Origin: JAJRXG01 sp964640065
GTDB lineage: Bacteria > Bacteroidota > Bacteroidia > Chitinophagales > Saprospiraceae
Direction of reading: 5' to 3'
DNA length: 64,000 nucleotides
NCBI GenBank assembly: GCA_964640065.1
Contig: CAZXIE010000001.1
Span: 56,270-120,269, forward strand
Shown here: piece by piece, positions 1 through 9,130 of the stretch
Numbering within the stretch: the first letter of the stretch is position 1
How the letters are laid out: each line of letters starts with the position of its first letter
Notes under the pieces: model-generated
What the model was told of the DNA's origin: nothing
The model's input: only the letters and a program-made list of their open reading frames with translations
Database searches by the model: none
Program-made: the position numbers and the translations under genes

Positions 1-459
1 TTCGATCCGTCAGGTCTCCAGGATGGAGGTCTTAAGTCTTATGAATTAGAATTTGCAGAAATGGCCAAAGATGGGGACAAGGGCACAGGTGGTCTTGAAA
101 CTATCGATTATCAGATCAGTGTATTTGATGCCATCCCTTATCAGGATCAGGCCGATATGTTGGTAGAAGCCATCAAGTCTACTGATTCTGAAGAGGATAG
201 TCTTGCAGATTTGGTAAAGCTTTATAAGCAGCAAGATATATATGGTCTGTATGACATGATGAAGCAGGATGAGTCTATAGGAGAATTTGAAGACGTCCTT
301 CTCAATCAAAGAAATAAGAATTGGATCCCTCTCATGAAAGAGGAGATGGAGAACCAACGCACATTTTTTGCAGTGGGAGCTGGTCACTTAGGTGGCAAGT
401 ATGGAGTTATACAGTTACTCCGTGATGCCGGTTATGAAGTGGATCCATTATCTAATTGA
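1..459 (+). CDS. TraB/GumN family protein, C-terminal part
   Basis: The gene is open at the left edge of the window, so its start is missing. The frame is already open at base 1, about 20 codons before the first visible ATG at 61. The visible part has features typical of the TraB/PrgY/GumN family: a GGLETIDYQ stretch early on and a C-terminal GAGHLGGKYGVIQLLRDAGY block, the conserved GHxxG...LL...GY ending. Bacteroidota members are usually about 290 residues, secreted or lipid-anchored, and some are proposed to be metal-dependent proteases. That function is family knowledge and is not shown here. The stop codon overlaps the next gene's possible TTG start, so the two genes probably share a transcript. 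Confidence 0.85.
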   Translation, partial: FDPSGLQDGGLKSYELEFAEMAKDGDKGTGGLETIDYQISVFDAIPYQDQADMLVEAIKSTDSEEDSLADLVKLYKQQDIYGLYDMMKQDESIGEFEDVLLNQRNKNWIPLMKEEMENQRTFFAVGAGHLGGKYGVIQLLRDAGYEVDPLSN

Positions 460-986
460 TACAGGTGCCTCACATTATAACTCTAGGAGATAAGGCTCCT
501 GTTATCCATCCTTCATGTTGGATCGCTCCTACAGCTACCATCATCGGTGAGGTAACACTAGAAGAAGATTGCACAGTCTGGTTTTCTAGTGTGATCCGTG
601 GAGATGTATGTAGTATCAAAGTAGGTGCTAGGAGTAATATTCAAGATGGCGCTATCATCCACGGTACTTACAAAAAGTCGCAGACGGTCATCGGGTCACG
701 AGTCTCGATCGCTCATGGAGCGATCATACATGGATGTACGATTCATGATGATGTACTTGTCGGTATGAAGGCAGTGATCATGGACAATGCCATCGTTGAA
801 TCTAACGTCATCGTCGCAGCAGGGGCAGTTGTACTAGAAAATAAAGTCTTAGAATCAGGTCATATATATGCAGGTGTACCGGCGAAAAAGATCAAAGCCA
901 TTGATGCCGAACAAACTCAGTGGCACATATCTCGAACCGCAGATGCATATCTCAAATATGCTTCTTGGTATCAAGAAGAATCTTAG
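456..986 (+). CDS. gamma-carbonic anhydrase family protein
   Basis: A hexapeptide-repeat left-handed beta-helix protein of the gamma carbonic anhydrase/YrdA-PaaY type. It shows the VIRGDVCSIKVGARSNIQDG block (Arg and Asp of the active-site region) followed by HGAIIHGCTIHDDVLVGMKA, where family members place zinc-binding histidines. The length of about 176 residues is normal. The start is uncertain: TTG at 456 overlaps the upstream TGA, while GTG at 465 gives a protein starting MPHIITLGD. There is no nearby ATG. It could catalyse CO2 hydration, but many members of the family have no measurable activity. It converges with the cytochrome gene on the other strand and overlaps it by 4 bases. Confidence 0.88.
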   Translation: MIQVPHIITLGDKAPVIHPSCWIAPTATIIGEVTLEEDCTVWFSSVIRGDVCSIKVGARSNIQDGAIIHGTYKKSQTVIGSRVSIAHGAIIHGCTIHDDVLVGMKAVIMDNAIVESNVIVAAGAVVLENKVLESGHIYAGVPAKKIKAIDAEQTQWHISRTADAYLKYASWYQEES

Positions 987-1996
987 TCCGCACTATCCCT
1001 GAGATAAGCTCTAAGGTCAGCTAACTGCTGCTCGCTCATCCTTTCTTCCGGGTATCGAGGCATATATGACTTCTTGCCATATTTCGAAAAAGTACCATAC
1101 CTAGAGACCTGATATATAGAGTGTCTGCTGTACGTATCAGCCTTTTTGTCGAGATGCGCTAGTGACAACTTTTCTTGATCTAAGTGCAGAAAGCTATACC
1201 TCTTCTGATAGTGACAATGAAGACAACTACTTTCGTAAATGCGCTTTCCGTTATTAGGATTACCTGTCAAACCTACTCCTACCTTTCTATCTGAAGGAGG
1301 TGCTAAAAAAGTCGCTTCAGACTTCTTAGTGTACTTCCCATCAAGAAGCAGTAACCCTTTCTCATAATTATCCGTACTCTTAGATGCGTACTCTAAGAAG
1401 TCTTTGTCCATGTCAGTGAGATTGACATCTTTGACTTTCAGGTCGATGGTCCACAGATAGGCAAGGACAGACTCTACCTCCCACTCCTTCAACTTTCGGC
1501 CTTGGGCACACTCAACGGCGCAGAGTTGGATAGCTCCTCGGATATCATGGCGAGCCGGCTTGATGAGATCGCCATATTTCTTTTCATAATCTCCGTTATA
1601 ATAGGAGTCTCGATTGACTGCGCCATAGAGAGTAGTTCCTTGTAAAAAGGGAAGTCCTTGTTCTATGGTATAATTCAGTCTAGCCTCTGGTGTAGGAAAA
1701 GCTAGATTAGGATCTTCTCTTTCGACATTATGACAAGAAGTACATACAAAGTGCTTACTCTGCCTTCTCGACTTTTTTTCTCCTGGTCTTTTGGAGATGC
1801 CATGCTTGACTATGTCCTCCCCTACGGCTGCACTTACGCCTTTGAGATGAGTCTTAGGTTTTTTGGTAGAATAATCCTTACCAAAGGATTCTTCTAAAGC
1901 TGCCACAGACTTATCCTGATCGAAGTTGTCTTCAGGTAGAATGATAACAAACGCCATCATCGATATCAACATGCCTATCCCTATAACTAGCTTCAT
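983..1996 (-). CDS. diheme c-type cytochrome
   Basis: A 337-residue exported protein with an N-terminal hydrophobic segment (about residues 1-20) and two heme c attachment motifs, CTSCH near residue 85 and CLHCH near residue 260. A Cys-x3-Cys pair (LCAVECAQGR) sits between them. The C-terminal half resembles a cytochrome c class I domain, with a likely methionine heme ligand in KKSYMPRYPEERMSEQQ followed by a DLRAYL helix. It probably carries electrons in the periplasm. The electron donor and acceptor are not evident. It lies 3 bases downstream of the DUF5777 barrel gene and is almost certainly co-transcribed with it. That pairing suggests an outer-membrane or periplasmic redox module, but this is inference. 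Confidence 0.85.
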   Translation of the reverse strand: MKLVIGIGMLISMMAFVIILPEDNFDQDKSVAALEESFGKDYSTKKPKTHLKGVSAAVGEDIVKHGISKRPGEKKSRRQSKHFVCTSCHNVEREDPNLAFPTPEARLNYTIEQGLPFLQGTTLYGAVNRDSYYNGDYEKKYGDLIKPARHDIRGAIQLCAVECAQGRKLKEWEVESVLAYLWTIDLKVKDVNLTDMDKDFLEYASKSTDNYEKGLLLLDGKYTKKSEATFLAPPSDRKVGVGLTGNPNNGKRIYESSCLHCHYQKRYSFLHLDQEKLSLAHLDKKADTYSRHSIYQVSRYGTFSKYGKKSYMPRYPEERMSEQQLADLRAYLRDSAD

Positions 1997-1999
1997 CTT

Positions 2000-2881
2000 C
2001 TACAAGTTAAAAAGTCTAGAGATCGTGAATCCAAGTCTGAACTCCCCATCTGCCCAATTGCTTCGAGTATATGGTATATAATCCGTCTCCACAAGACCTT
2101 CAGAATTGGTCAAGTTAAGTTGGAAAACATGCCCTCCGCTTGTATCGAATTCGAAACCTATACCAATGGCGGGGTAAAAGTCATTTTCGGTAGTACGTAG
2201 ATCTGACAGTACTGGAAAGGTGAAATCCCCAACCAAAGCCATCGACTTAGTAACTTGAGCACGAAATGCCCCGCCTAGGCTTACCAGACCATTATCATCA
2301 CCCTGTAAGACGACATTGCGATATGTCCACTGTGCATTAAACTGTGCAGAAAATCTTGGGCTGAACTTTCTGGCTATGTGCAACCCAAGGTGACTTGTTA
2401 AACGATGAGTGCCTTTTTCGAAGAAGTTCAATACACCTTCTATTTCGCTTCTTTGCATCGTAGATGTAGAAACCATTCCGATGACAGACATGCTTACCGG
2501 GATACTTCCTCTACTTCCTTGAGTTACGATCCTCGCTTTTGCGAGTGTGTTGATATTCTGTCTTAATGGGCCCGTTCCTTTTGTTCTACTGATCCCTACC
2601 ATCAGTCTATCGGTTATACCGTATTCGAATCCAATAGAAACGTCCGCAGCATTCTCTAAACCATAAAAGGTCGGCCATCCGCCGTTTACTCCAGCAAGGT
2701 CCCCAAATCTATGTGCGATCCGAAAATCAAGCTTTCTTGCAGGAAGCGTCTCTACCGAGTGAGAATTAATGATCCTTGAGTCCCTGAAGGTCTGTATCAC
2801 TTGTTCTGACTCTTCATGAGTCTGAGCGCTCAGCGACAAAAAGGATAAAAACAAGATGATAGTAAGCAAATAGTAGTGCAT
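2000..2881 (-). CDS. DUF5777 family beta-barrel protein
   Basis: A 293-residue protein with a cleavable signal peptide (about residues 1-19, ending LSLSAQ). It matches the Bacteroidota DUF5777 pattern: INSHSVETLPARKLDFRIAH, then HRFGDLAGVNGGW, and alternating hydrophobic/polar strands ending in an aromatic-rich barrel-like C terminus. Such proteins are predicted outer-membrane beta-barrels, often encoded beside c-type cytochromes. No substrate is known. It is the first gene of a two-gene minus-strand unit with the diheme cytochrome and reads away from the bacilliredoxin gene across a 171-base divergent intergenic region. Confidence 0.8.
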   Translation of the reverse strand: MHYYLLTIILFLSFLSLSAQTHEESEQVIQTFRDSRIINSHSVETLPARKLDFRIAHRFGDLAGVNGGWPTFYGLENAADVSIGFEYGITDRLMVGISRTKGTGPLRQNINTLAKARIVTQGSRGSIPVSMSVIGMVSTSTMQRSEIEGVLNFFEKGTHRLTSHLGLHIARKFSPRFSAQFNAQWTYRNVVLQGDDNGLVSLGGAFRAQVTKSMALVGDFTFPVLSDLRTTENDFYPAIGIGFEFDTSGGHVFQLNLTNSEGLVETDYIPYTRSNWADGEFRLGFTISRLFNL

Positions 2882-2975
2882 ATATGGCGATCAATTTCTA
2901 AAGAAATACAAATGTGTAAAAACAAGACGTGATGTTATGAACATATCTTGACATCAAGTGCTTTCTTTTTTGATA

Positions 2976-2983
2976 TAAATTTG
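2976..2983 (+). promoter_or_regulatory. candidate -7 promoter element for the bacilliredoxin gene
   Basis: TAAATTTG matches the Bacteroidota -7 consensus TANNTTTG exactly. It lies 69 bases before the ATG. No convincing -33 TTG at 18-20 bases spacing is visible, so the call rests on one element. Confidence 0.35.
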
Positions 2984-3052
2984 TCGAGCTTAAGACCTTG
3001 AGGTAGAAACGCTCAAGAGAAAGTATTAGCTTATAGTCAATATAGAAAAATT

Positions 3053-3466
3053 ATGTATCCAGTAGAGTTAACAATTCCGATGTCCAAAGATCTTACAGAC
3101 TTTGGATTCACAGGACTGAAATCAGAAGAAGAAGTAATTAATGCTATCGAGCAAAGTGAAGGTACTTCACTACTCGTAGTTAACAGTGTATGTGGTTGCG
3201 CTGCCGCAAATGCAAGGCCCGGTGCCAAAATCGCACTGCAACATAGTAAGAAGCCCAATAATAGTTTTACCGTCTTTGCAGGTGTTGATAGAGAGGCTAC
3301 CGAGAAAGCAAGAGAGTTTCTTCTACCCTATCCTCCGTCATCTCCAGCCATCGCGCTATTTAAAGATGGTAGGTTAGTACATATGCTAGAAAGACATCAC
3401 ATCGAGGGTCGTACAGCACAGATGATAGCTGAGAACCTAACTGGTGCTTTTGACGAGCATTGTTAG
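3053..3466 (+). CDS. BrxA/BrxB family bacilliredoxin
   Basis: A 137-residue protein of the YphP/YqiW (UPF0403, bacilliredoxin) family with a thioredoxin-like fold. The diagnostic CxC motif is present as VCGCAAANARPG near residues 46-57, and the rest matches the family, including the SPAIALFKDG strand and the C-terminal ERHHIEGR segment. In Firmicutes these proteins remove bacillithiol from oxidised proteins. Bacteroidota homologues are presumed to do similar thiol-disulfide exchange in the cytoplasm. It stands alone, divergent from the DUF5777 gene, and is followed by a palindrome cluster and then a bidirectional terminator. Confidence 0.9.
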   Translation: MYPVELTIPMSKDLTDFGFTGLKSEEEVINAIEQSEGTSLLVVNSVCGCAAANARPGAKIALQHSKKPNNSFTVFAGVDREATEKAREFLLPYPPSSPAIALFKDGRLVHMLERHHIEGRTAQMIAENLTGAFDEHC

Positions 3467-3553
3467 TTTGTAAGAGAGGTAGCCTGTTGGCTCGCGAGTC
3501 TTCTCGGCTGTAACATAACATCTGAAGAAAGGAACATTAATTTTGTTCCTTTC

Positions 3554-3802
3554 GCCCCTTCAGGGCTTAACCTTACATGAGATTTGGTCTCATTGTTTCT
3601 GTTGCTTACGCCCTTTCAAGGGTTATCATGACTGCAAAAGACTATGATCGGACGTATGTAGTTCAATTCCTTCGCCTAAACCGGAAAGGGCACAAGCATT
3701 AGAAGTATAACGTAATTCGTGATTGTATAAGCCCTGAATGGGCGTAAGCACGAGCTGAATACTATCTTTAGACTTCCAGCAGCCCTGAATGGGCACAAGC
3801 AT
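3554..3802. repeat. cluster of five REP-like palindromic elements
   Basis: Five related imperfect palindromes sit in the 371-base gap after the bacilliredoxin gene, at about 3554-3570, 3605-3628, 3678-3700, 3727-3750 and 3781-3802. Copies 3 to 5 carry GAATGGGC or a variant followed by GTAAGCA or ACAAGCA; copies 4 and 5 share AGCCCTGAATGGGC exactly. Copies 1 and 2 are in the opposite orientation. The arrangement resembles bacterial REP/BIME elements. No REP-associated transposase gene is nearby. Confidence 0.6.
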
Positions 3803-3835
3803 AAAAAAGGCCCCTTCGATGAAGGAGCCTTTTTT
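3803..3835. terminator. bidirectional rho-independent terminator
   Basis: A hairpin with arms AAGGCCCCTTC and GAAGGAGCCTT (one mismatch) and a 3-base loop is flanked by six A on the left and six T on the right. It can stop transcription both from the left and from the 1333-residue gene on the minus strand, which ends 3 bases away. Confidence 0.75.
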
Positions 3836-3837
3836 GT

Positions 3838-6800
3838 TTATCTAGCTTTTTGAATTAGTTCGTGTTGTATAGATGATCCCATCTGTACCTTTATTAAGTA
3901 AGGTCCTGGTGGTAATGTCGAAAGATCCATCTCGATAGGATTATGACCTGTCTGTACATCGTGTAGTGTAGATCTCATCACGGCCCTTCCAATAAAATCC
4001 GTTACAGATATCTCTGCTATATCACTTCTACTTACTATGATGTCCAGTATGGTTTGATTCTCTACTGGATTAGGATAGGCTTTGAGTCCTACATCTTTAT
4101 TAAGCAATACATCTATCTCAATTATATCTGAGTACTCATATCCTCCGTCAAAATCTACTTGCTTCAGTCTATAGTAGTAAGTCCCACTAGCTGCAACATC
4201 CTGATCAGTATGACCATATAGCTGTAAAGCCGTAGTTGTTCCATTTCCTTCTATTTCTTCGATAGCAACAAAGTCCCCATCCTGATCAACTACTCTTTCT
4301 AACTCAAAGAAGTCATTGTTAATCTCTGATGCTGTTACCCATGATAACTCTATAGCTGACTGCTCAGGATCCCAGTATCCTGAGAAGGCGACCAACTCAA
4401 CGGGTAGTGACTCAAGTCTCAGACCGCCGTTAACACCTAGTAAAGAATCCATAGGGCCTACAAAGAAAACTCCTGTAGCACCAGTGGTGATATCTACATC
4501 ACTATCTATAAGTGGGTCATCACCTTGATTAGGTGATACAAAACTTTCTCCTGTACTATTCGCTCTAAAGCGGACTTGATACGATCCGGCTCTGATACTG
4601 TTCACACAATATCTTCCTTCATCATCTGTAGTGACAATCTGAGATATCTCTCCAGTATTAGCCTCTAATAATTCGACTTGTGAGTTAGTTATCAGGCTAT
4701 CTACACCTTCATCAAATATTCCCTCATTCCCTTGCTCGCTTTCTAACCAAAGCACACCGCAAGTGACTCCTCCTACGTAGATACCGAATCCAACATCCTC
4801 AGTTATTTCTCCAGGGAGTGTTGTTATTAAGCTTGTTGTACCTGGACCAAATGTCCCATCAGCATCGCTATCTCTTGACTCGTCTGTAGCAACATTAGGA
4901 TCCGTTAATACAATACCATCAGGAAGTATGATCTCTACATAGTAATCTTGTACTGGCACATTTTCAAAGCAAAATCGACCTACTTCATCCGTTTCTGGAT
5001 CTGTAAATGATACAGTCGTCGCTACTCTTTCGCCATCTGCACTGAATAAGTTCACCGTGATGTTATCAACTCCTCCTTCTGTCTCATCTCTTCTACCATC
5101 ACCGTCTTCATCTGACCAAACAGCCCCACAAAGAGTGGTACTCGTTCTAAATCCAGCATCTATATCTAATCGCTCTTCTCCTTCAACCACGGCTACTGTA
5201 CTTGTTAGTCCTTGTGCATCGATATCACTATCGCCGTTAGCATCTCCTTGACTTTGTGTTGTTGGGACGAATCCAGTAGGACTTTCAAATCCAACTATAT
5301 AAGAACTTTGATAGACGAAGAACTCATAGTATCCAGGGTTACCGGTTGTAGGATCATCGATAGTCATAGTTACGCACGAGGGAAAGTCCGCGAAGTCAGG
5401 TACTCCATCGTTATTGAAGTCTGTGAATAGATTCACAGTCACTCCATTGACACCTGATTCATTAGCATCTTGTCGTCCGTTACCGTTAGTATCTTCCCAT
5501 ACGAAGTCTCCGACTCTAGTAGGCTCATCTCCTGTTATCTCTTGAGATACTACACCGACACAATTATCATCTAGAGTGACGGTGACAGTATATGTCGCTG
5601 GATCAGTTGCTGATACTTCTATAAATGATTCTGTCGAACCAGTACTCCACATATACGTCGTGAAGTCTTCTCCTACCTGTAATATGGCAGTCTCTAGTAT
5701 ATCACACCCTTTGAGATCGAAAAATATAGTTGGCATCAACTGATCACATACACCAGCGATAAATGACTCTGTTATCCGAATATCACCGGGTGCAATGTCT
5801 GTAATATTCTGGCCTACTTCAAGTCCAGTTACGCTAGCACCTGAGGCGAAGTCTATGACAAATACTATATGAATTCCCTCATCGAGGTCTGTGAAGACAT
5901 TGTTATCTGAGATGTCGAGTATGACCCCATCTCTATCTGTTAAAACGAATTGTGTAGTTCTTGCAGGGTCTGGAGCATTAGTAGGAGTAATCTCCACAGG
6001 TTCTCCTAGACAGAAGTTACACCTTGTAGCATCTATACATACATTGAAGAAAATAGGATCACCTATGTCAAAGCAATCATCTCCTGTTACATCTGCTATA
6101 CTTCCTCCGACTGATAAACCAGATATCATCGTTGTCGCAGATCTGAAGTTGATAGCATATACACCATAAAAACCTTCAGTAAATAGATCGAAGCTTGGTG
6201 AGTTAGAGATGGCGTTAATAACTCCATCTGCTGTAGTTAATATATAGGTAGTACTATAATCTGGCGTGGTGTTTTCACCTGTCGCCGATATATCTATTTG
6301 TCCTGTAACAAAATCACATTCTATACCTGTAGCTGCATCTCCAGAGATCGTCAAGACAGGAGCTAGTGCAAAACAAGTTGTCGAACAATCTGAAAACTCT
6401 GCACAGTCGGCATCAAAACAATCTACTAAACCATCATCGTCATTGTCCATACCATCAGAACAATCATCATCTCCACTCTCCGAGCTTAATGGTGGGCAGG
6501 TATCATCAAAGCAAGCTGCATCTCCAGAGGCCGCACTCAGATCACCAAATCCCACTGACGTAGCTTGTAACACATTACCAGGTCCGATCCAAGCGTCGAC
6601 CTCAACCATCGTGTTATTATAATCATCAGTAGCACCTTCTCGAGCCCAAGTAGCCTCAAAACAAGCGTCCACTGTTGTGATGGCTTCATCTGACATGACA
6701 AAGCATAGTTCAGCAGTGCGAACTGGAAATCCAGGTTCTACAAGAACAGAACTCCCCGCATCAACATCAGTAAGTCCTATCGTAAAAGTGATAAATCCAA

Positions 6801-7839
6801 GATCTCCTTCATAAGGAAGAGATCCTACACCAGTGGCATTTACATTTTCTATCGGTGTGCTATTCTGGAGTGTTAGATCGCCATATTCATCCCCTAGGAC
6901 ACTTTCTCCTGATACAAATGATCCAACAGCACTGCTATAAAAGAGCTGATAACGCTGATTAGCAAGAATAAAAGATGAGTCATTAGCTGTTTCTATCTGC
7001 ACATCATAGCAAACCATACCTGTTGAGCAGTCTACACTATTGACTTCAAGTGCTACTTCATATTCGTTAGCAGGTGGCGCACATGGTACAGTCGTAGCAC
7101 AATTAGGATCTGCACAATCTACAAGTCCATCCTCATCATTGTCTATACCATCAGAACATGCACTATCTGTATTTTCTGAAGCTGTGCCTCCACAGAAGGT
7201 CGATATACACGAGTCGTCTCCATCTTCGGCATCTAGATTGTCCAATATTCGCTCTTCTGCTGCTATGTTAGTATCTCCAACCCACTCAGATATTTCATTA
7301 AATGCAGTGGCGATGGCGTCTGTTCTACCCATCTCTGCCCAAACTAAGCTCAGGCATTCGGATCCATTTTCTATAAGTTCTTGTGTTACATCAAAACATA
7401 ATCTCGACGTATTGAGATAGCTTCCATCGGTAGGTAAATTAACCCCACCATTAGTTTGACTCTCTAGAACGATAGCATAATTTAGAAAACTAAGTGTCGC
7501 TCTGAAGTCTAGATCAGCGGGAAAGGTAGAAGCGTCTACATCCTGTACATTGGCTGCTAGAAATACACTGCTATATCTATCTGGGTCTACGACTCTTTCT
7601 GCAGATCCCTCTATATAGGCTGCCATAGAAGCGTCATAAAATATCCTGTAGTTCTGATCAGCTAAGTTCCATGCTTCTCCATTTCCAGATCTAATCTGTG
7701 TGAAGTAACATATCTGTCGTGCTTCGCAGTCGACTTCGTCTAAAGCAAATCTAAGGTCAAACTGCTGTTGAGCGACCGAAGTATAAGTGCAGAATAGGCA
7801 TAGCGCTGCAAGAAGGGCCTGTATCGTTTTCATCATCAT
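3838..7839 (-). CDS. large T9SS-secreted multidomain surface protein
   Basis: A 1333-residue exported protein; the signal peptide is about residues 1-23 (three in-frame ATGs at the start, the first used here). Two copies of the QNYRIFY-type domain lie at about 26-190 and 260-420. Each is followed by a Cys-rich MopE-like calcium-type motif (DGIDNDEDGLVDC near 230, DGMDNDDDGLVDC near 462). Next come two internally repeated ~90-residue modules (about 505-600 and 610-700), then three SdrD-B-like Ig-fold repeats (about 775-900, 902-1020, 1025-1140; motif DTNGNGRQD). A fibronectin-III-like segment (about 1145-1245, starting LPVELVAF) and a type A T9SS sorting domain (LKAYPNPVEN, about 1252-1333) finish it. 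It is probably displayed on the cell surface after export through SprA. Its ligand is unknown. Confidence 0.85.
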   Translation of the reverse strand: MMMKTIQALLAALCLFCTYTSVAQQQFDLRFALDEVDCEARQICYFTQIRSGNGEAWNLADQNYRIFYDASMAAYIEGSAERVVDPDRYSSVFLAANVQDVDASTFPADLDFRATLSFLNYAIVLESQTNGGVNLPTDGSYLNTSRLCFDVTQELIENGSECLSLVWAEMGRTDAIATAFNEISEWVGDTNIAAEERILDNLDAEDGDDSCISTFCGGTASENTDSACSDGIDNDEDGLVDCADPNCATTVPCAPPANEYEVALEVNSVDCSTGMVCYDVQIETANDSSFILANQRYQLFYSSAVGSFVSGESVLGDEYGDLTLQNSTPIENVNATGVGSLPYEGDLGFITFTIGLTDVDAGSSVLVEPGFPVRTAELCFVMSDEAITTVDACFEATWAREGATDDYNNTMVEVDAWIGPGNVLQATSVGFGDLSAASGDAACFDDTCPPLSSESGDDDCSDGMDNDDDGLVDCFDADCAEFSDCSTTCFALAPVLTISGDAATGIECDFVTGQIDISATGENTTPDYSTTYILTTADGVINAISNSPSFDLFTEGFYGVYAINFRSATTMISGLSVGGSIADVTGDDCFDIGDPIFFNVCIDATRCNFCLGEPVEITPTNAPDPARTTQFVLTDRDGVILDISDNNVFTDLDEGIHIVFVIDFASGASVTGLEVGQNITDIAPGDIRITESFIAGVCDQLMPTIFFDLKGCDILETAILQVGEDFTTYMWSTGSTESFIEVSATDPATYTVTVTLDDNCVGVVSQEITGDEPTRVGDFVWEDTNGNGRQDANESGVNGVTVNLFTDFNNDGVPDFADFPSCVTMTIDDPTTGNPGYYEFFVYQSSYIVGFESPTGFVPTTQSQGDANGDSDIDAQGLTSTVAVVEGEERLDIDAGFRTSTTLCGAVWSDEDGDGRRDETEGGVDNITVNLFSADGERVATTVSFTDPETDEVGRFCFENVPVQDYYVEIILPDGIVLTDPNVATDESRDSDADGTFGPGTTSLITTLPGEITEDVGFGIYVGGVTCGVLWLESEQGNEGIFDEGVDSLITNSQVELLEANTGEISQIVTTDDEGRYCVNSIRAGSYQVRFRANSTGESFVSPNQGDDPLIDSDVDITTGATGVFFVGPMDSLLGVNGGLRLESLPVELVAFSGYWDPEQSAIELSWVTASEINNDFFELERVVDQDGDFVAIEEIEGNGTTTALQLYGHTDQDVAASGTYYYRLKQVDFDGGYEYSDIIEIDVLLNKDVGLKAYPNPVENQTILDIIVSRSDIAEISVTDFIGRAVMRSTLHDVQTGHNPIEMDLSTLPPGPYLIKVQMGSSIQHELIQKAR

Positions 7840-7985
7840 GTATTAAGATGGAACTGGATATACCGAGTCCCATTTGGGGGCTAAAATAACATATTAATCT
7901 TATTCGTCATGCTTTACATTCAGAATTTTAACACTTTATACATGATAATTATCCGTAATATGAAAATTTGGTCCGTTTATTGCAT

Positions 7986-8017
7986 AAAAAAGGGCCTCCG
8001 TCACATGACGAAGACCC
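7986..8017 (-). terminator. rho-independent terminator of the 8046-8924 gene
   Basis: Read on the minus strand, an 11-bp stem (GGGTCTTCGTC with GACGGAGGCCC, including G-U pairs) closes a 4-base loop and is followed by six T. It lies 29 bases past the stop codon. Confidence 0.85.
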
Positions 8018-8045
8018 TGCTTTAATCTTATGAAAAGGTAGTCTC

Positions 8046-8924
8046 TTATCTAGCTACGACTACTTGCTTTGATAACAACTGTTCTCCTTGAGTATTATTT
8101 ATCTCTAGCATGTAAGATGCAGACTGCATATCACTCATATCTATAGAGTAATAGCTACTTCCCTTAAGAAGCTGCTGTGTGCGAAGTAATTTTCCACCCA
8201 TATCCCTGATGATCACCTGTGCGTTATCTGCTAGAGCTTGGTCAGTCCTAAGCTCGATGAAATCAGATGTAGGATTAGGTCCTACACTAAGTTCATATGC
8301 AAGTCCATCTATAGAAAAAGCATCGAGAGCAAGATTAAAGTCGATGTACTCATCGATCTCTACTGCACTCGTTACAAGAGGAGCTTTCCACTCTGCTATC
8401 TGAACAAAAGCTGTTGCGTAGTCAGCACTTAGACCTTCGCGGCCCCATAACATGCTTACTTCTTCGAAGCTGTCGATTACATCAAATTTTAAAGTAGCGA
8501 TCGTTAACCAACCATCTGCGTCATTTAATTTTTCACCTCCTTTCTGATTATCGAGTAGCTCGACTGAGAAGTTAGCAAATCCAAGATCTTCATCGAAGTC
8601 GATGAGGCCCTTACCTTGAGCAGAAACATGCTCGAGGACGCTTGCCCACTGGATATTGCTATATTTTTTTGGTGATAATTGAGACTTAGAGCCTTTTTGA
8701 TTTAGACTTAGGGTCTCTGATGGATAGTAGATGCGGTAATTCTGTCCTGCCAAAATCAATTGTTCGGCGTTGTCAACTCTGACTTCTATGTTAACATAGA
8801 GAGCTTCTTGACTTTTGTCATAGCTCTGTTGACTTAATCTCACATCAACTATGCTTGTAGCATAGGCAGAGAAACATGCAAATAGGACCACAAATAGTGT
8901 GGTCGCGAATCTTTGAAAACTCAT
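8046..8924 (-). CDS. T9SS type A sorting domain-containing secreted protein
   Basis: The ATG at 8924 gives a 292-residue protein with a good signal peptide (MSFQRFATTLFVVLFACFSAYA). A TTG further upstream at 8948 is open but less likely. One QNYRIYY-type domain occupies about residues 24-185: the AGQNYRIYY strand, DLGFANFSVELL, LKFDV, and a WGREGLSADYATAFVQIAEW ending. The C-terminal ~75 residues are a type A T9SS sorting domain (LSVGPNPTSDFIEL through MLEINNTQGEQLLSKQVVVAR). This is the simplest paralogue architecture, a single domain plus the sorting signal. The domain function is not known. A strong terminator separates it from the large downstream paralogue, so the two may be regulated separately. 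Confidence 0.85.
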   Translation of the reverse strand: MSFQRFATTLFVVLFACFSAYATSIVDVRLSQQSYDKSQEALYVNIEVRVDNAEQLILAGQNYRIYYPSETLSLNQKGSKSQLSPKKYSNIQWASVLEHVSAQGKGLIDFDEDLGFANFSVELLDNQKGGEKLNDADGWLTIATLKFDVIDSFEEVSMLWGREGLSADYATAFVQIAEWKAPLVTSAVEIDEYIDFNLALDAFSIDGLAYELSVGPNPTSDFIELRTDQALADNAQVIIRDMGGKLLRTQQLLKGSSYYSIDMSDMQSASYMLEINNTQGEQLLSKQVVVAR

Positions 8925-9130
8925 TTTTACCAATCTTTTTACACCCAAGGGAGGTGATTATCAATAGAACAGGCATAGCTCAGCCTATCCGTTGATCTCA
9001 ATCGGTAGTCGGGGGTTACTAATAGATAGACAAGATAATCATGTCTTACCCCTATCTGCAAGTAATTCTTTTTTCTGGAGCGTTAAAGTGCAAGCTAGCT
9101 TACAACACGAGGTGGATATCCCTTATTTTA

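Noticed and set aside
8949..9130. Possible tRNA or small RNA between two secreted paralogues
   Set aside because: No cloverleaf, anticodon arm or terminator could be drawn.
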